DNA of 64,000 bases from contig VZQC01006270.1 in the NCBI GenBank assembly GCA_009823505.1, positions 310,001 through 374,000 of the forward strand. The letters run 5' to 3'. The DNA comes from Rhizomys pruinosus. Its lineage: Eukaryota; Chordata; Mammalia; Rodentia; Spalacidae. Both the position numbers and the translations under genes were made by a program. Shown one piece after another: positions 20,937 through 30,480 of the stretch; the stretch's first letter is position 1; the number at the start of each line of letters is the position of its first letter. The notes beneath the pieces were generated by a model, which saw only the letters and a program-made list of their open reading frames with translations, was not told the origin of the DNA and ran no database searches.

Positions 20937-21078
20937 TTGAGCTGAGCATGGGACACACACCTCTGACACCAGAACTGCAGAAGCTGAAGCAAGATTGCAG
21001 CAGGTTCAAGGTCAGCTTGGATAACAGCAAATTCCAAACCAGCTGGAGCTAGATAGCAAGAGTTTATATCAGAATTTT
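20937..21078 (+). mobile_element. Old B1/proto-B1 SINE
   Basis: GCTGAGCATGGGACACACAC, AGGTTCAAGGTCAGCTTGG and a shortened A-tail. Confidence 0.6.
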
Positions 21079-21440
21079 TTTTTCTGACTTCAGATATCAA
21101 GAATCATCAACTCAACTATTAAACTGGCACATTCTCTAGGACTTAAGACACACTTTACATAAACACCTGGAGAGTTGGGTAGGCAGAATGCGATATGGGC
21201 TTGGCAGTAGGTAAACTGTCAGGTCAGCAGTGTGTGAGAGCCAGGAATGGTCAGTGTGGTGCTGGCATGCCGCACCAGGGTGTCTGCTTGCTTCTGGATA
21301 TGATTCATGTAGCAGCACTGACCCTGCCAAAACAGAGCGACAGCAGGAGACGGCTGCTGTCCACCCTCTTTTGGCCCAACCCACATTATGTCACCAGCCT
21401 TGTCCTTCATATCTTTCATCTGAAGAAATTTTAAATTGTA

Positions 21441-21629
21441 AATTTGTTTATTTTTATTTTGATGTGTATGTGTGTTTTGCCTGCATGTGTGTAGGGTCTA
21501 TGCAGGTCAGCTCCCCTGGAACTGGAGTTACAGATGGTTGTCAGCTGCCATGTGGGTACTGGGAACTGAACCCAGGTCCTCTGCAAGGGTAGCCAGTGCT
21601 CTTAACCACTGAGCCATCTCTCCAGCCCT
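21441..21629 (-). mobile_element. B3/B2-class SINE
   Basis: CTGGAACTGGAGTTACAGAT, then GCCATGTGGGTACTGGG, ending at the tRNA-like head CTGAGCCATCTCTCCAGCCC. Confidence 0.9.
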
Positions 21630-22069
21630 GATTTCTTTCATTCTTATTTTCTGCCTTCCTTCACAACATCCCACAGACATTTGGGCTGATGTGGGTATTT
21701 CCAGGCCGACATACCCCACCAGAAAAGCAGAGTGGCACCGACAGCGTGGGCATGGTAATGCTGGGGTATGTCATGTGGCACTTAGTAGGTGCTACTGGAG
21801 GGGCATGGGACATTTCTCACCTGCAGGTGGCTTGGGGATCTCTAGCAGGAGCCCTCCATGCTTTGGGCCAGGTTGGGATGTGGCCCAGGATCCAGGGCCA
21901 GGTGCGAAACTCTTTCCCCTACGTGAAGGGTTATGGCAAGCTGAGGAGTAATGAGAGGACAGAGATGGGGGAGACAGGGGAAGACAGCCTCCCACCAGCG
22001 AGAGGGTCGCAGGTGGCTCAGGGACTGCTCACACAACCTCACAGTTAAAGTGCTAACACCTGTGTGCTT

Positions 22070-22186
22070 AGTTTGTTGTTTGCTTCTTATGGGGTCGCAC
22101 TGTGTCCCCAGGTTGGCCTTGAACTCAAGAGCCTCCTGCTTCAGCCTCCTGAGTGCTGGGATTGCAGGCATGCACCTCCAGGCCGA
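22070..22186 (-). mobile_element. B1 SINE, old
   Basis: GTTGGCCTTGAACTCAAGAG, CCTGAGTGCTGGGATTGCAG and GCATGCACC. Confidence 0.75.
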
Positions 22187-22202
22187 GCTTCCTGCTGCTG
22201 TA

Positions 22203-22570
22203 GTTTAAATGTGTGTGTATCCGGTGTCCACATCCCTGTGGGATTCCCTGGCCTAGAGCACAGGGACTGCTATGGTTCCCCCACAGCCTGCAGTATGGAA
22301 GGTTGTCCTTAACTGGTGGTGCTGTTTTCAGAAGTCCTGGAAGCGTTAGGGGGTGGAGCCTGGCTAAAGGAAGTGGGCCAAGGGGCTGTGTCGAGTTTCA
22401 GCTCTCCACTCTCTGCTTACTGGCTGCTGTGAGGTATATAGCCTTGCCCATGAGCTCCCACCACCGCTATGTTCTACCCAAACCAAGGCGCATGGACTGG
22501 CCCCTCCGAACTAATAATGCTCCCCTCCCATTTTACTTTGCTTCTGTTGCCATAATTAAAGATTCTGACT
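22203..22570 (-). mobile_element. Rodent hAT/URR1-like or MaLR-like repeat
   Basis: It begins TAGTTTAAATGTG and ends TTGCTTCTGTTGCCATAATTAAAG with an intermediate GAGCCTGGCTAAAGGAAG. This layout matches the reverse of the URR1-like family. The family assignment is uncertain. Confidence 0.45.
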
Positions 22571-22972
22571 GAAAAAAGCTTGAGGAGGAAAGGGTTTATT
22601 TGGCTGACAGCACACAGTCCATTATCAAGAGGAGCCAAGGCAGGAACTCAAGGCAGGAACCTGGAGGCAGGAACCTGGAGGCAGGGGCTGAAGCAGAGAC
22701 CACGGAGGAACGCTGCCTACTGGCTTGCTCCCCTTGGCTCAGCTACTTTGCTAATATTCCCCAGGCCCACCTGCCCGGGGATGAGACTGCCCACAATCAG
22801 TTGGGCCTTCCTACATCAATGAACAATTTAAAAAGTGCCTCACAGACATGCCCTCAGGCCAGTCTAAGGGGAGGATTCCTCATGTGAGGTTCCTTCTTCC
22901 CACGTGATTCTGGTTTGTGTCGAGTTGACAGAAAACAACCCTCACAGCTTCCTCCAGTTGGTTATGTGAAGT
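22571..22972 (+). mobile_element. Rodent interspersed repeat (GGAGGAAAGGGTTTATTT family)
   Basis: GAGGAGGAAAGGGTTTATTT, a duplicated GGCAGGAACCTGGA unit, CTTGCTCCCCTTGGCTCAG and a terminal GTGTCGAGTTGACAGAAAAC. It is the same family as 40885-41390 and 42655-43055, in opposite orientation. Confidence 0.7.
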
Positions 22973-24864
22973 CATCTGTCACAGTGACAGAAAGTCTGTC
23001 AGAGGCTGTTCTTTTCAGAAAGAACCCTGTGTTCAGTATCACCTTTGCTTGTTGGTCCTGAATCCAAGGGTCTGCAGGAAGTGCCCAGGTTTCCCAGGGG
23101 CACCTGTCTTGAGTCAATCGGGCCTCAGTATGCCCTACTTGTTCTCTGCTATTTCTCTTTGTGCTTATGTGACCTCTTAGTAGCTACCAAATTACCTGCC
23201 TATTTTTAATCTGTGCCTACAGCCAGCCCAAATGATTGCCACATGAGTTGAGATGAGGTGATGGTCGGTAAGTCTTGACGTCTTCTCTCCTACTTTGGTT
23301 TTAGGTTGGGCTTTTTCAACGTAGACACTGTTGGCTTTGGGGACCAAATAATGCCCTGTTTTAGGGGGCTGTGGTGTGTACTATAGAAGATGTATCTTCT
23401 GCTGAGCTGAGCAACTTCCAGCATGGTCCACATGGTCCTGAGGAGTAGAGCGCTCTTGTAGGTGTTATCTCCCACCATCAGGCCTGTGCTTTGAGCTCTG
23501 ACCTGCTGGTCTGTGTTCTGGAAGCCCAGTGCTCTGCTCTGACACTGCCAGGGCCAGTAGCTGTTCTCTGGGGCAGGAAGCACCAGGCCACCAAATCGTG
23601 CTCTTGGCATTTCCTCCATCAGATCAGCTGGACAGCTACAGAGAGGGCCATCAGCCTGGAAGCTGGCAGAGGAGGGAAGCCCTAGAAGCGAGTCAGCTGC
23701 AGATTCGGGAAATTGAGGCCTCAGCTGTAACGTCGATGCCACTTGACTGTGTTCCAAAAGTGCACTGGTGTTGACAGTGGGTTGTGGGGGCATTAGTGGG
23801 GTTCCAACAAGACACCACAGACTGAGTAGTGGTAAAGCCAGCTACTCACAGCCAAGATCAAGGCAGGTTCATGTGGAGCCTTTGTCTGCTGCGTCAGTCG
23901 ACCACTTGAAGTCCAAGTATGGCTTCAAGTGGTGTCGCCTATGAGGGCAGGGCTAGAAACCCATTAATAGTCACCCCCCCACCCCCAGCAGGTCCTCCAG
24001 ATGAGCAGGACACAGACATCGACAAGAAATGATTAATGACAGCACCTTTCCATAGGATTAAAATTGTCCCCATGTCTCCTACAAAGCCACATAGCTGAGC
24101 TTCTTAAAATAGGTGCCAGGTCAGTGTCTTGTCCAGTGCCACCTGAGTCCTCACAGCTCCCTGCTGGCACCTTCTTTACAATTCCATTGTTCCCCAGAAT
24201 GTGCTGCTCATCCTCCACCCCAGTTCCTGCTTCCATGAGAGGACTGTGCACACAGCACTGTCTGCCAAAGACTCGCCCTTGCTCTCCCCAAGGCCTTCCA
24301 TTCCTTTGACCAGTGGGTAATGAGTTACCCCGGGCTGCTTGTTGGGACGGGAAGTGACATTGGCCTTGTTAGTGTTCTAGCACACTTTCCTCCAGTGCCT
24401 GTGCCCCTTGCTTCTGTTCTGTGTGCTATCTGCCAATAGCTGAGAACTCAGCTTCAGCTCCCACTCCTCTTGGCGTGATGTGCACTCAGTCTTTTTCATT
24501 TGGATTTTTGCTTTTGTGAATAGTGCCACAGCTTTGATCTATTTTTCTCCACTAGTTCTCTTTTCCAGCTTTCCTTCTGAGAGCAGAAGGAGTGATCAGA
24601 GATGAGTGAGGTGCTGGGAGGAAAGTGGCCTCATGGCTCGTGCCATGAGCTTGACCTAAGATGGGATCTTTGGGAGCAAAGTTTAACAGGCTAAAACCCT
24701 AACATGAGGTCACTCTGCATACTTTACAGTTTTTATCCTGCTCTGTAAAACACTGAGTTGAGATCTGTCTGCCCCAGGAGACTCTGCACACCTCATCTTT
24801 AACAGCCCTGCCAGTCTTTAGGCTCTCGCAGTGATAGCCTTCCGTCAGTGTGTCAGTGGAGTCC
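22973..24864. other. Low-copy intronic DNA
   Basis: No repeat or exon was recognised, except the lead into the 12-bp minisatellite. Confidence 0.45.
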
Positions 24865-24930
24865 AGCTGTGCTCCCAGCTGTGCTCCCAGCTGTGCTCCC
24901 AGCTGTGCTCCCAGCTGTGCTCCCAGCTGT
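24865..24930. repeat. 12-bp minisatellite, 5.5 units
   Basis: AGCTGTGCTCCC is repeated head to tail without a mismatch. The 12-bp period keeps frames open, which explains the QLCS and WEHS peptide repeats on the two strands. Confidence 0.95.
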
Positions 24931-25092
24931 GTCTTTCCCACGTTCCTCTCTGTGTCACGTTAATCAGTGACTTATTTCTCTCTATCCCCACCATCACCAC
25001 CATAGAGGGAGTCCTCCAGGCTGCCCAGCCCTGCCTCAGGCAGGCCTCGTGCCTGGCGTCTGAGGAAGGAAGGGAGCTCCTATTTGGTCCGT

Positions 25093-25410
25093 GGACACTT
25101 GTTTTGGTCACTTTCTGTCGCTGTGATAAAACACCATGACTAAGGCACTTACAGAATTTATTAGGCTTATGGTTCCAGAGGGATGGAAGTCATCCGTAGC
25201 AGGAGGCGTGGTGGGGGGCGTGGCCCGAAGCAGCTGGAACAGAAAGCTGGCCACACAGATCTTGAAACAGGCACAGGAAGCAGAGAAAGGAACTGGAAAT
25301 GGGACGGGCTCTGAGCTCTCAAAGCCCACCCCCAGTGACATGCTTCCTCCAATACCGTGATCACTCTCAGAAATTGCACCGGGCATTGTGACAGCCACAG
25401 ACCATGCATG
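25093..25410 (+). mobile_element. URR1-like (hAT-type) rodent repeat
   Basis: CTGTGATAAAACACCATGAC at the left, AAAGCCCACCCCCAGTGACA centrally and CTTCCTCCAATACCGTG at the right. It is the same family as 29293-29652 and 38375-38725. Confidence 0.7.
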
Positions 25411-25424
25411 TGCAATGGTTCAGG

Positions 25425-25705
25425 CCTGACTCCTGCCCCCAGTTCTAGGACCTGCTTCAGATTCCCACTTCAGGCTCTAGGGTCTGCCCCAGATTCCAGG
25501 TTTCTAGTTCCTTTCAAGACTTGAGGCTCCAGGGTCTATGTTCTACACTAGGTTCCAAGATGAAGATTCTGCTCTAGGCCCCAAGGGCCCACGACTCCAG
25601 AGTCTACACTCTAGATTCAGTTCCAGCATCCAGGCTCCTTGTTCTCTTCAAGATTCCAAGTTCCAGGTTCAGATCCAGAATCCAGGCTCCAGGACATGTG
25701 GCGGG
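25425..25705. repeat. Degenerate TTCCAGG/CTCCAGG-rich low-complexity tract
   Basis: Short words such as CCAGATTCCAGG, GGCTCCAGGGTCTA and AGATTCCAAGTTCCAGG recur irregularly for about 280 bp. It may be an old tandem array; it has no coding frame. Confidence 0.6.
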
Positions 25706-25796
25706 GATGGGAGAGGCGAGGTGAGGTAGCAGCCTCCTGTTTGCCTCTGAGCTCACCTAGTATCCAAAGGGAACACATCTGAGTTTTTGTCTGTTC

Positions 25797-25941
25797 AATG
25801 TTTTTGTTTATTGAAATAGAGTCTCACTATGCAGTCCTGGCTGGCCTGGAAATTACTATGTCCATCAAGTGGCCTCAAACAGCAGTCCACCTGCCTCTGC
25901 CTGATGGCTGGAAATGAACGTGTGTGCCACCATACCCAGCA
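25797..25941 (-). mobile_element. Old B1 SINE
   Basis: GAGTCTCACTATGCAGTCCTGG, CCTGCCTCTGCCTGATGG and CACCATACCCAGC. Confidence 0.7.
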
Positions 25942-27560
25942 GAGGAACACATTTGAGATATACACACATTAGCCCTAAATGACTTTGACACTGTGACATG
26001 CTAATGGGCAAGTAAATTCTGGAGCCCCAAATGCTTCAGGCTCCCTTGTGGCTGCTATGGGACACCGAGCAGCATGGTTGTCTGTTTACAAAGCACACTC
26101 TAGGTCTTTCTGGTAATGCTGCTGTATTCTCCTCCAGTTGAAGGAGGACCCAGGGCAGGCTTGGCAGGCCCCTTAAGGTTGGGGCTGGCTGGAAGTGTGC
26201 AAAGGTTGTCCATCTAGGCCTTCTCTAGCCTTGTGGGCCAGGACCAGGGAGGTGGGGAAGAAATGGATTGGAGTTGTCATCACAACAGCCACAGATCTCC
26301 AGAAGCATCAGGGTTGGCAGGAAGGGGTACATAGTCTCGCTCTCCCCTTTTATTTTTAGAGCTTTTAATTGCACATCGAACCCGCATGTTGTTCATGGGA
26401 CTTGGGCGAGCCTGTCTCCTAGATGGCTCTGCCCCACAGAGGTCGGTGTCACAACAGCATCCCTAGAAAGTTGTTCAGCCCAGCTCTGAGAAAGCAAAGC
26501 ATGCTAGATCAGAACTGAGGGGTTGGAGGGACTGCATCATCCTGTGCCCTGTTGAATAGCACAGCCTCTTCCTGTGCAGCAGTGAGTTTCAACTGTGATC
26601 ATTGCTGTGCCTGTAGACTGAAGGCTGCCAAAGCTGCCTGCTGAAGTAGAGTCCAGTCCCAGCCCCGCACTGGGTGACTGTCAGCACACAGGAGATACTG
26701 AGTTCTTGGGTGAGCAGGGAAGGGGTGAATGAATGAACGAATGAATGGTTGGATGGATGGATGGGCTTAGCTCTTCAGAGTAACATGTAAAGGCTCTGCG
26801 CCTTTGGAACAAGCTGTCAAAGGATTGTATGTGTCACATATGTAGCTGAAGACTCACCAGGAGCTTGGGGCTGGCAGGAGTCAAACTGGCATGGCCTCTG
26901 TTCTATGGGAGTGTTTTGATCTGCTGCACTTCGGCAGGTGGCTTGTGTCCTTGTCCCCTTTCTGTGTGATACTAAAATTTTCCTGTGGGCTCTTACGATC
27001 GCGATTTTCCAACACCTCATTTTAATATCTTCCTTTCTGGCATTCCTCCACCGATTTTCTTGTAATGTTGCACTCGGAAAAAAAAAATCTATCCAACAAT
27101 CCCAGAGATGGGCCTGTGACCTCACTGGGGGGCTGTGTGGGTGATTGAGTTGCCTTGCACCCTGCCAGTGTGGTGAGATCGCACACCCTAAAATAAGAAT
27201 TTCATTGTGTCCAGGAAAGCTCTGCCCCGGTTGGTGGCGTTCACCCAGAGGCTAAAGTCACTTGGACCATTTGTAGAACATTCTCCTGTGTGGCTGCCCT
27301 GCTGGGGTGAAGCACTTGAATTGCAGGAATTTCAGTGTATTAATAGACCCTGCCAGGTGCAATAAATAGCTGCCTTTGTCTGACCTTCACCTTGAACTCT
27401 GCTGTGCTTTTGAAAAGCCATGTGCACCTCCAGAATGATGGAAAACATATAGAAGGAGGGTGCTCCTGAGCTCGGGTTGGGGCCTCAGCTAGAAGCAAAA
27501 ATGAGTGAAATGTTGGATATGTGTCTCGGGGAACAGAAAGCTCAGCTAGACCAATCTCCT
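25942..27560. other. Low-copy intronic DNA
   Basis: A GAAT/GGAT short tandem tract at 26727-26764 is the only recognised feature. Confidence 0.45.
26727..26764. repeat. (GAAT)n/(GGAT)n tract
   Basis: GAATGAATGAACGAATGAAT is followed by GGATGGATGGATG. Confidence 0.9.
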
Positions 27561-27564
27561 TCAC

Positions 27565-27635
27565 CCCCAGTGCTAGGAGCCTAGGGCCTTGTGCATGCTG
27601 GGCAAGTACTTGGTCACCAGGTCCCACCCCCCGCC
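27565..27635 (-). mobile_element. ID/B4-like fragment
   Basis: CAGTGCTAGGAGCCTAGGGC and CTTGTGCATGCTGGGCAAGT match the reverse of an ID-type tRNA-derived SINE head. Confidence 0.5.
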
Positions 27636-27647
27636 AGTCTGCTTTTT

Positions 27648-27875
27648 TTTAAATTTTTTATTTATTTTTGTATGTGTATGAATGTACTGTCTGCATGTAG
27701 GTTTGTGCACCCGTGTCGTGCAATGCCTCAGAGGTCAGAAGAGGATCTCGGATTCCCCTCGAACTGGAGTTCTCCTGGAATTGGAGTTACAGACGGTTCT
27801 TAGTCACCATGTGGGGGCTGGGAATCGAACCCGGGTCCTCTGCAAGAGCAGTCGGTGCTCTTAACCGCTAGGATA
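27648..27875 (-). mobile_element. B3/B2-class SINE
   Basis: GTGCACCCGTGTCGTGCAAT, CTGGAATTGGAGTTACAGAC and GCAAGAGCAGTCGGTGCTCT. The last head bases are altered (TAGGATAACATG). Confidence 0.85.
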
Positions 27876-28149
27876 ACATGCAACCTGTTCTCAGCAAGGT
27901 TTTTCTAAGCTCCAAACTGTGCTCATTAGCTTCTATCGCTGAGAAAATGAGCAAAGAAGGGGGATTTGTGCTGGCTCCTGGTTTCCAGGGTTTCAGTGCA
28001 CAGGCAACGGCGGCACCTTGGTTTTTCAGCCTTTGTCAAGGCAGACAGCAGAGTATGAGGACATGGTGAAAGATCTCTGTCCTCAAAACATGTCAACTTT
28101 GACTCCTCCAGGCTAAGATAGTTTCTTAGTCTTTGTCCTTCCCAACCTG

Positions 28150-28264
28150 GAGCTTTTGAAGCATAGTGGTCAGATGTGGTGGCACACCTGTGATGCCAGC
28201 CTGGGAAGGAAGAAACAGAGTTCAAGGTCAGCATGGGCTGTGTAATAAGAACCTGTGTCCAAAG
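28150..28264 (+). mobile_element. Old B1-like SINE
   Basis: GTCAGATGTGGTGGCACACC, AGAGTTCAAGGTCAGCATG. Confidence 0.6.
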
Positions 28265-28527
28265 CAAAGCAGGAAAAGGATGCCAGTCAAATCGTTTATA
28301 GAGAGCTCTGCTTTGGATATGTCTGAATGAACAGGTCATGGATGGGAGAAAAGTTCCCGAAGATGAAGACCCTGTCACACCCTGCTGGGGGACATGTTTG
28401 GTGTGCTTACCTGGGGATGTGGCTAAGGGAGTGTCTATAAAGTTACTCTGAACTCTGAACTCTTTTCACTGAAGCAGGTCACTAACCCACGCCACCCTAA
28501 AGCACTTACCAGTGGATATGAAATTCT

Positions 28528-28652
28528 TTGTATTCATTTATTTATTATTGAGATAGGGTCTTGAGGCTCTGTAGCTCTGGCTGGCCTCTAACTGGCAGTC
28601 ATTGTCCAGCCTCTGCCTCCCAGGTGCTAGGCATGTACCACCACTCCCGGGT
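28528..28652 (-). mobile_element. Old B1-like SINE
   Basis: TTATTGAGATAGGGTCTTG, CCTCTGCCTCCCAGGTGCTA and GTACCACCACTCCCGG. Confidence 0.65.
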
Positions 28653-28667
28653 GCATGTGATTCCTTC

Positions 28668-28811
28668 CTTCCTTCTTTCCTCTCCTCCTCCTCCTCCTCT
28701 TCCTCCTCCTCCTCTTTCTCCTCCTCCTCTTTCTCCTCCTCCTCCTTTTCCTCCTCCTCCTCCTCCTCCTCTTCCTCCTCCTCCTCCTCCTCCTCCTTTT
28801 TCTTCTTTTTG
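28668..28811. repeat. (TCC)n polypyrimidine tract
   Basis: About 140 bases of pure pyrimidine in TCC/TTCC units. It gives spurious proline- or serine-rich frames on + and Arg/Lys-rich frames on the other strand. Confidence 0.95.
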
Positions 28812-29290
28812 GTGTTGATGTCAAAGTGGGTTATCTACTGTCACCAGTGCCCTTGAGAGCACAGTGCGGAAGCCCTGAATTGCCTATCCTGGGTCTGCCT
28901 CTGGCTTTCAGCCCTGGCTGTTTCTCCTTACTCTTCCCTGTGGGGCTGTGAATGGATTTCTGGGTGTCACCAACTCCTTTGAGGGTTCTATTCACCACTG
29001 TGGACAAGGACTCCCGGACTCCTTCCTGCCCCATGCTGCCCCTGCCTCTCCCCCTCCTTACTCCATCCCCAGTGCAAGCTGGAGGGGCTCTCAGGGCAGC
29101 TCTCCCCTTCCCAACCTGCCAAACAACACAGGGTGTCCCTGGGAGGTCACTCTGCTGACTTCCTTGGAGGGGTGGGAATGGGGCTAAAACAGAATCACTG
29201 GTTGAATCAGGGTCTTTGAAGGAAAGAAACAATGAACCCTTTCCCGACCTTCTGCTTTGTCACTTCACAATCTATTCACTTCTGCATTAG
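28812..29290. other. Low-copy DNA, nothing recognised
   Basis: No repeat or exon was recognised between the TCC tract and the next hAT-like element. Confidence 0.4.
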
Positions 29291-29292
29291 TC

Positions 29293-29652
29293 ACTTTTCT
29301 GTTGCTGTGATAAAACCACCATGACTAAGGGAACTTATAAAAGGAAGAGTTTATTTGAGATTATGATTGGTGGTTCCAGGGAATTAGAATCCATTGTGGT
29401 GGGGAGGCATGGTGGCAGGAGCTGGAGCAGAAAGCTGAGGTTCATATCTTCCAATGACGACAGGAAGCCAAGAGAGAGCCACTGGAGACTAGCAAGGCTT
29501 GTTGAACTCACTAAGCCCACCCCCAGTGACATACTTCCTCCAGCATGGCCACACCTTCTAAGATCTCCCAAAACAGTGCTACCAACTGGGGACAAAATGT
29601 CTGAATACTTGAAGCCTATGGGGGACATTCTCATTCAAACCACCACAGCTTC
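29293..29652 (+). mobile_element. URR1-like (hAT-type) rodent repeat, near complete
   Basis: CTGTTGCTGTGATAAAACCA at the left, CCCACCCCCAGTGACATACT, TCCAGCATGGCCACACCTTC and TCATTCAAACCACCACAG at the right end. Confidence 0.75.
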
Positions 29653-29726
29653 CTACTTAATCTGAGATGGAACTCCAAGTTCTAAGGCACACGTGCCACT
29701 GAAGTGACTTAACTTTTCAGTGGCAG

Positions 29727-29792
29727 TGCTGGGGTTGGAACCCAGGGCCTCACGTGCTAAGCAAGAGCTCACCATGGAGCTGCACCTGAGTG
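29727..29792 (-). mobile_element. ID/B4-like fragment
   Basis: GGGTTGGAACCCAGGGCCTC, ACGTGCTAAGCAAGAGCTCA. Confidence 0.6.
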
Positions 29793-29952
29793 CTTCTTGG
29801 TAGGCTGCTCTGGTAAAGAATGCTACAGGCAGAACAGGCCCCTGAGTGAGCCAGGGCTTCTTCGGCCAGGGAACCTACACAACTGCTTTTCAGTGGACAC
29901 TTTTTTGATCATTTTATTTCTTGCTTCCTGCTATTAAAATGAGTAAAGACAG

Positions 29953-30082
29953 TGGTATGTGGTACAGCCCCAGCATTGGGGGTTGGGGGGGGTGGCAGGG
30001 CTGTAGCAGAAGGGTAGCCACTGAGTTTGAGGCCAGCCTGAGATACAGACGGAGATCCTGTCTTAAAAAAATAATAAAAACC
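29953..30082 (+). mobile_element. Old B1-like SINE
   Basis: AGCCCCAGCATTGGGGGTTG, TTGAGGCCAGCCTGAGATAC and CCTGTCTTAAAAAAATAAT. Confidence 0.65.
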
Positions 30083-30083
30083 A

Positions 30084-30306
30084 TGGGTTTGAAGAGATGG
30101 CTCAGTGGTTAAGAGCACTGGCTGCTTTTGCAGAGGACCCCAGTGCAGTTCCCAGCACCCTCATGGAAGCTAACAACTGTCCATTAACTCCAGTTCCAGG
30201 GGATTGGATGCCCACTTCTAGCTTCAATGGGCACTGTACAACCTGAGTACATCATGCAGACAGAATACCCTTACACATAAAAATAATAAACAAATAAATA
30301 AATAAC
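30084..30306 (+). mobile_element. B3/B2-class SINE
   Basis: AGATGGCTCAGTGGTTAAGA, GCTAACAACTGTCCATTAAC and an AATAAACAAATAAATAAATAA tail. Confidence 0.85.
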
Positions 30307-30313
30307 CCAAAGG

Positions 30314-30480
30314 GCAAATGAGACGGCTTGGTGGGTAAAGGTACTCACCCTGACCCCTGAGTTTGATTCCTGGGACCCACATGGTGGAAGGAAAGAAACG
30401 ACTCCCACAAGCTGCCCTCTGACCTTCACAGGTATACCATGACATGAGCATGTGTCTGTGTATAATACACATAACACATA
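30314..30480 (+). mobile_element. B3A-class SINE
   Basis: ATGAGACGGCTTGGTGGGTAAAGG, GACCCACATGGTGGAAGG, GCTGCCCTCTGACCTTCACA. It directly follows the tail of the preceding SINE. Confidence 0.75.

Noticed and set aside
24699..25139. QLCS and WEHS repeat peptides
   Set aside because: They are produced by the 12-bp minisatellite, whose period is a multiple of three; flanks show no gene.
28561..28856. Proline-, serine- and arginine-rich frames
   Set aside because: They are translations of the (TCC)n repeat on both strands.
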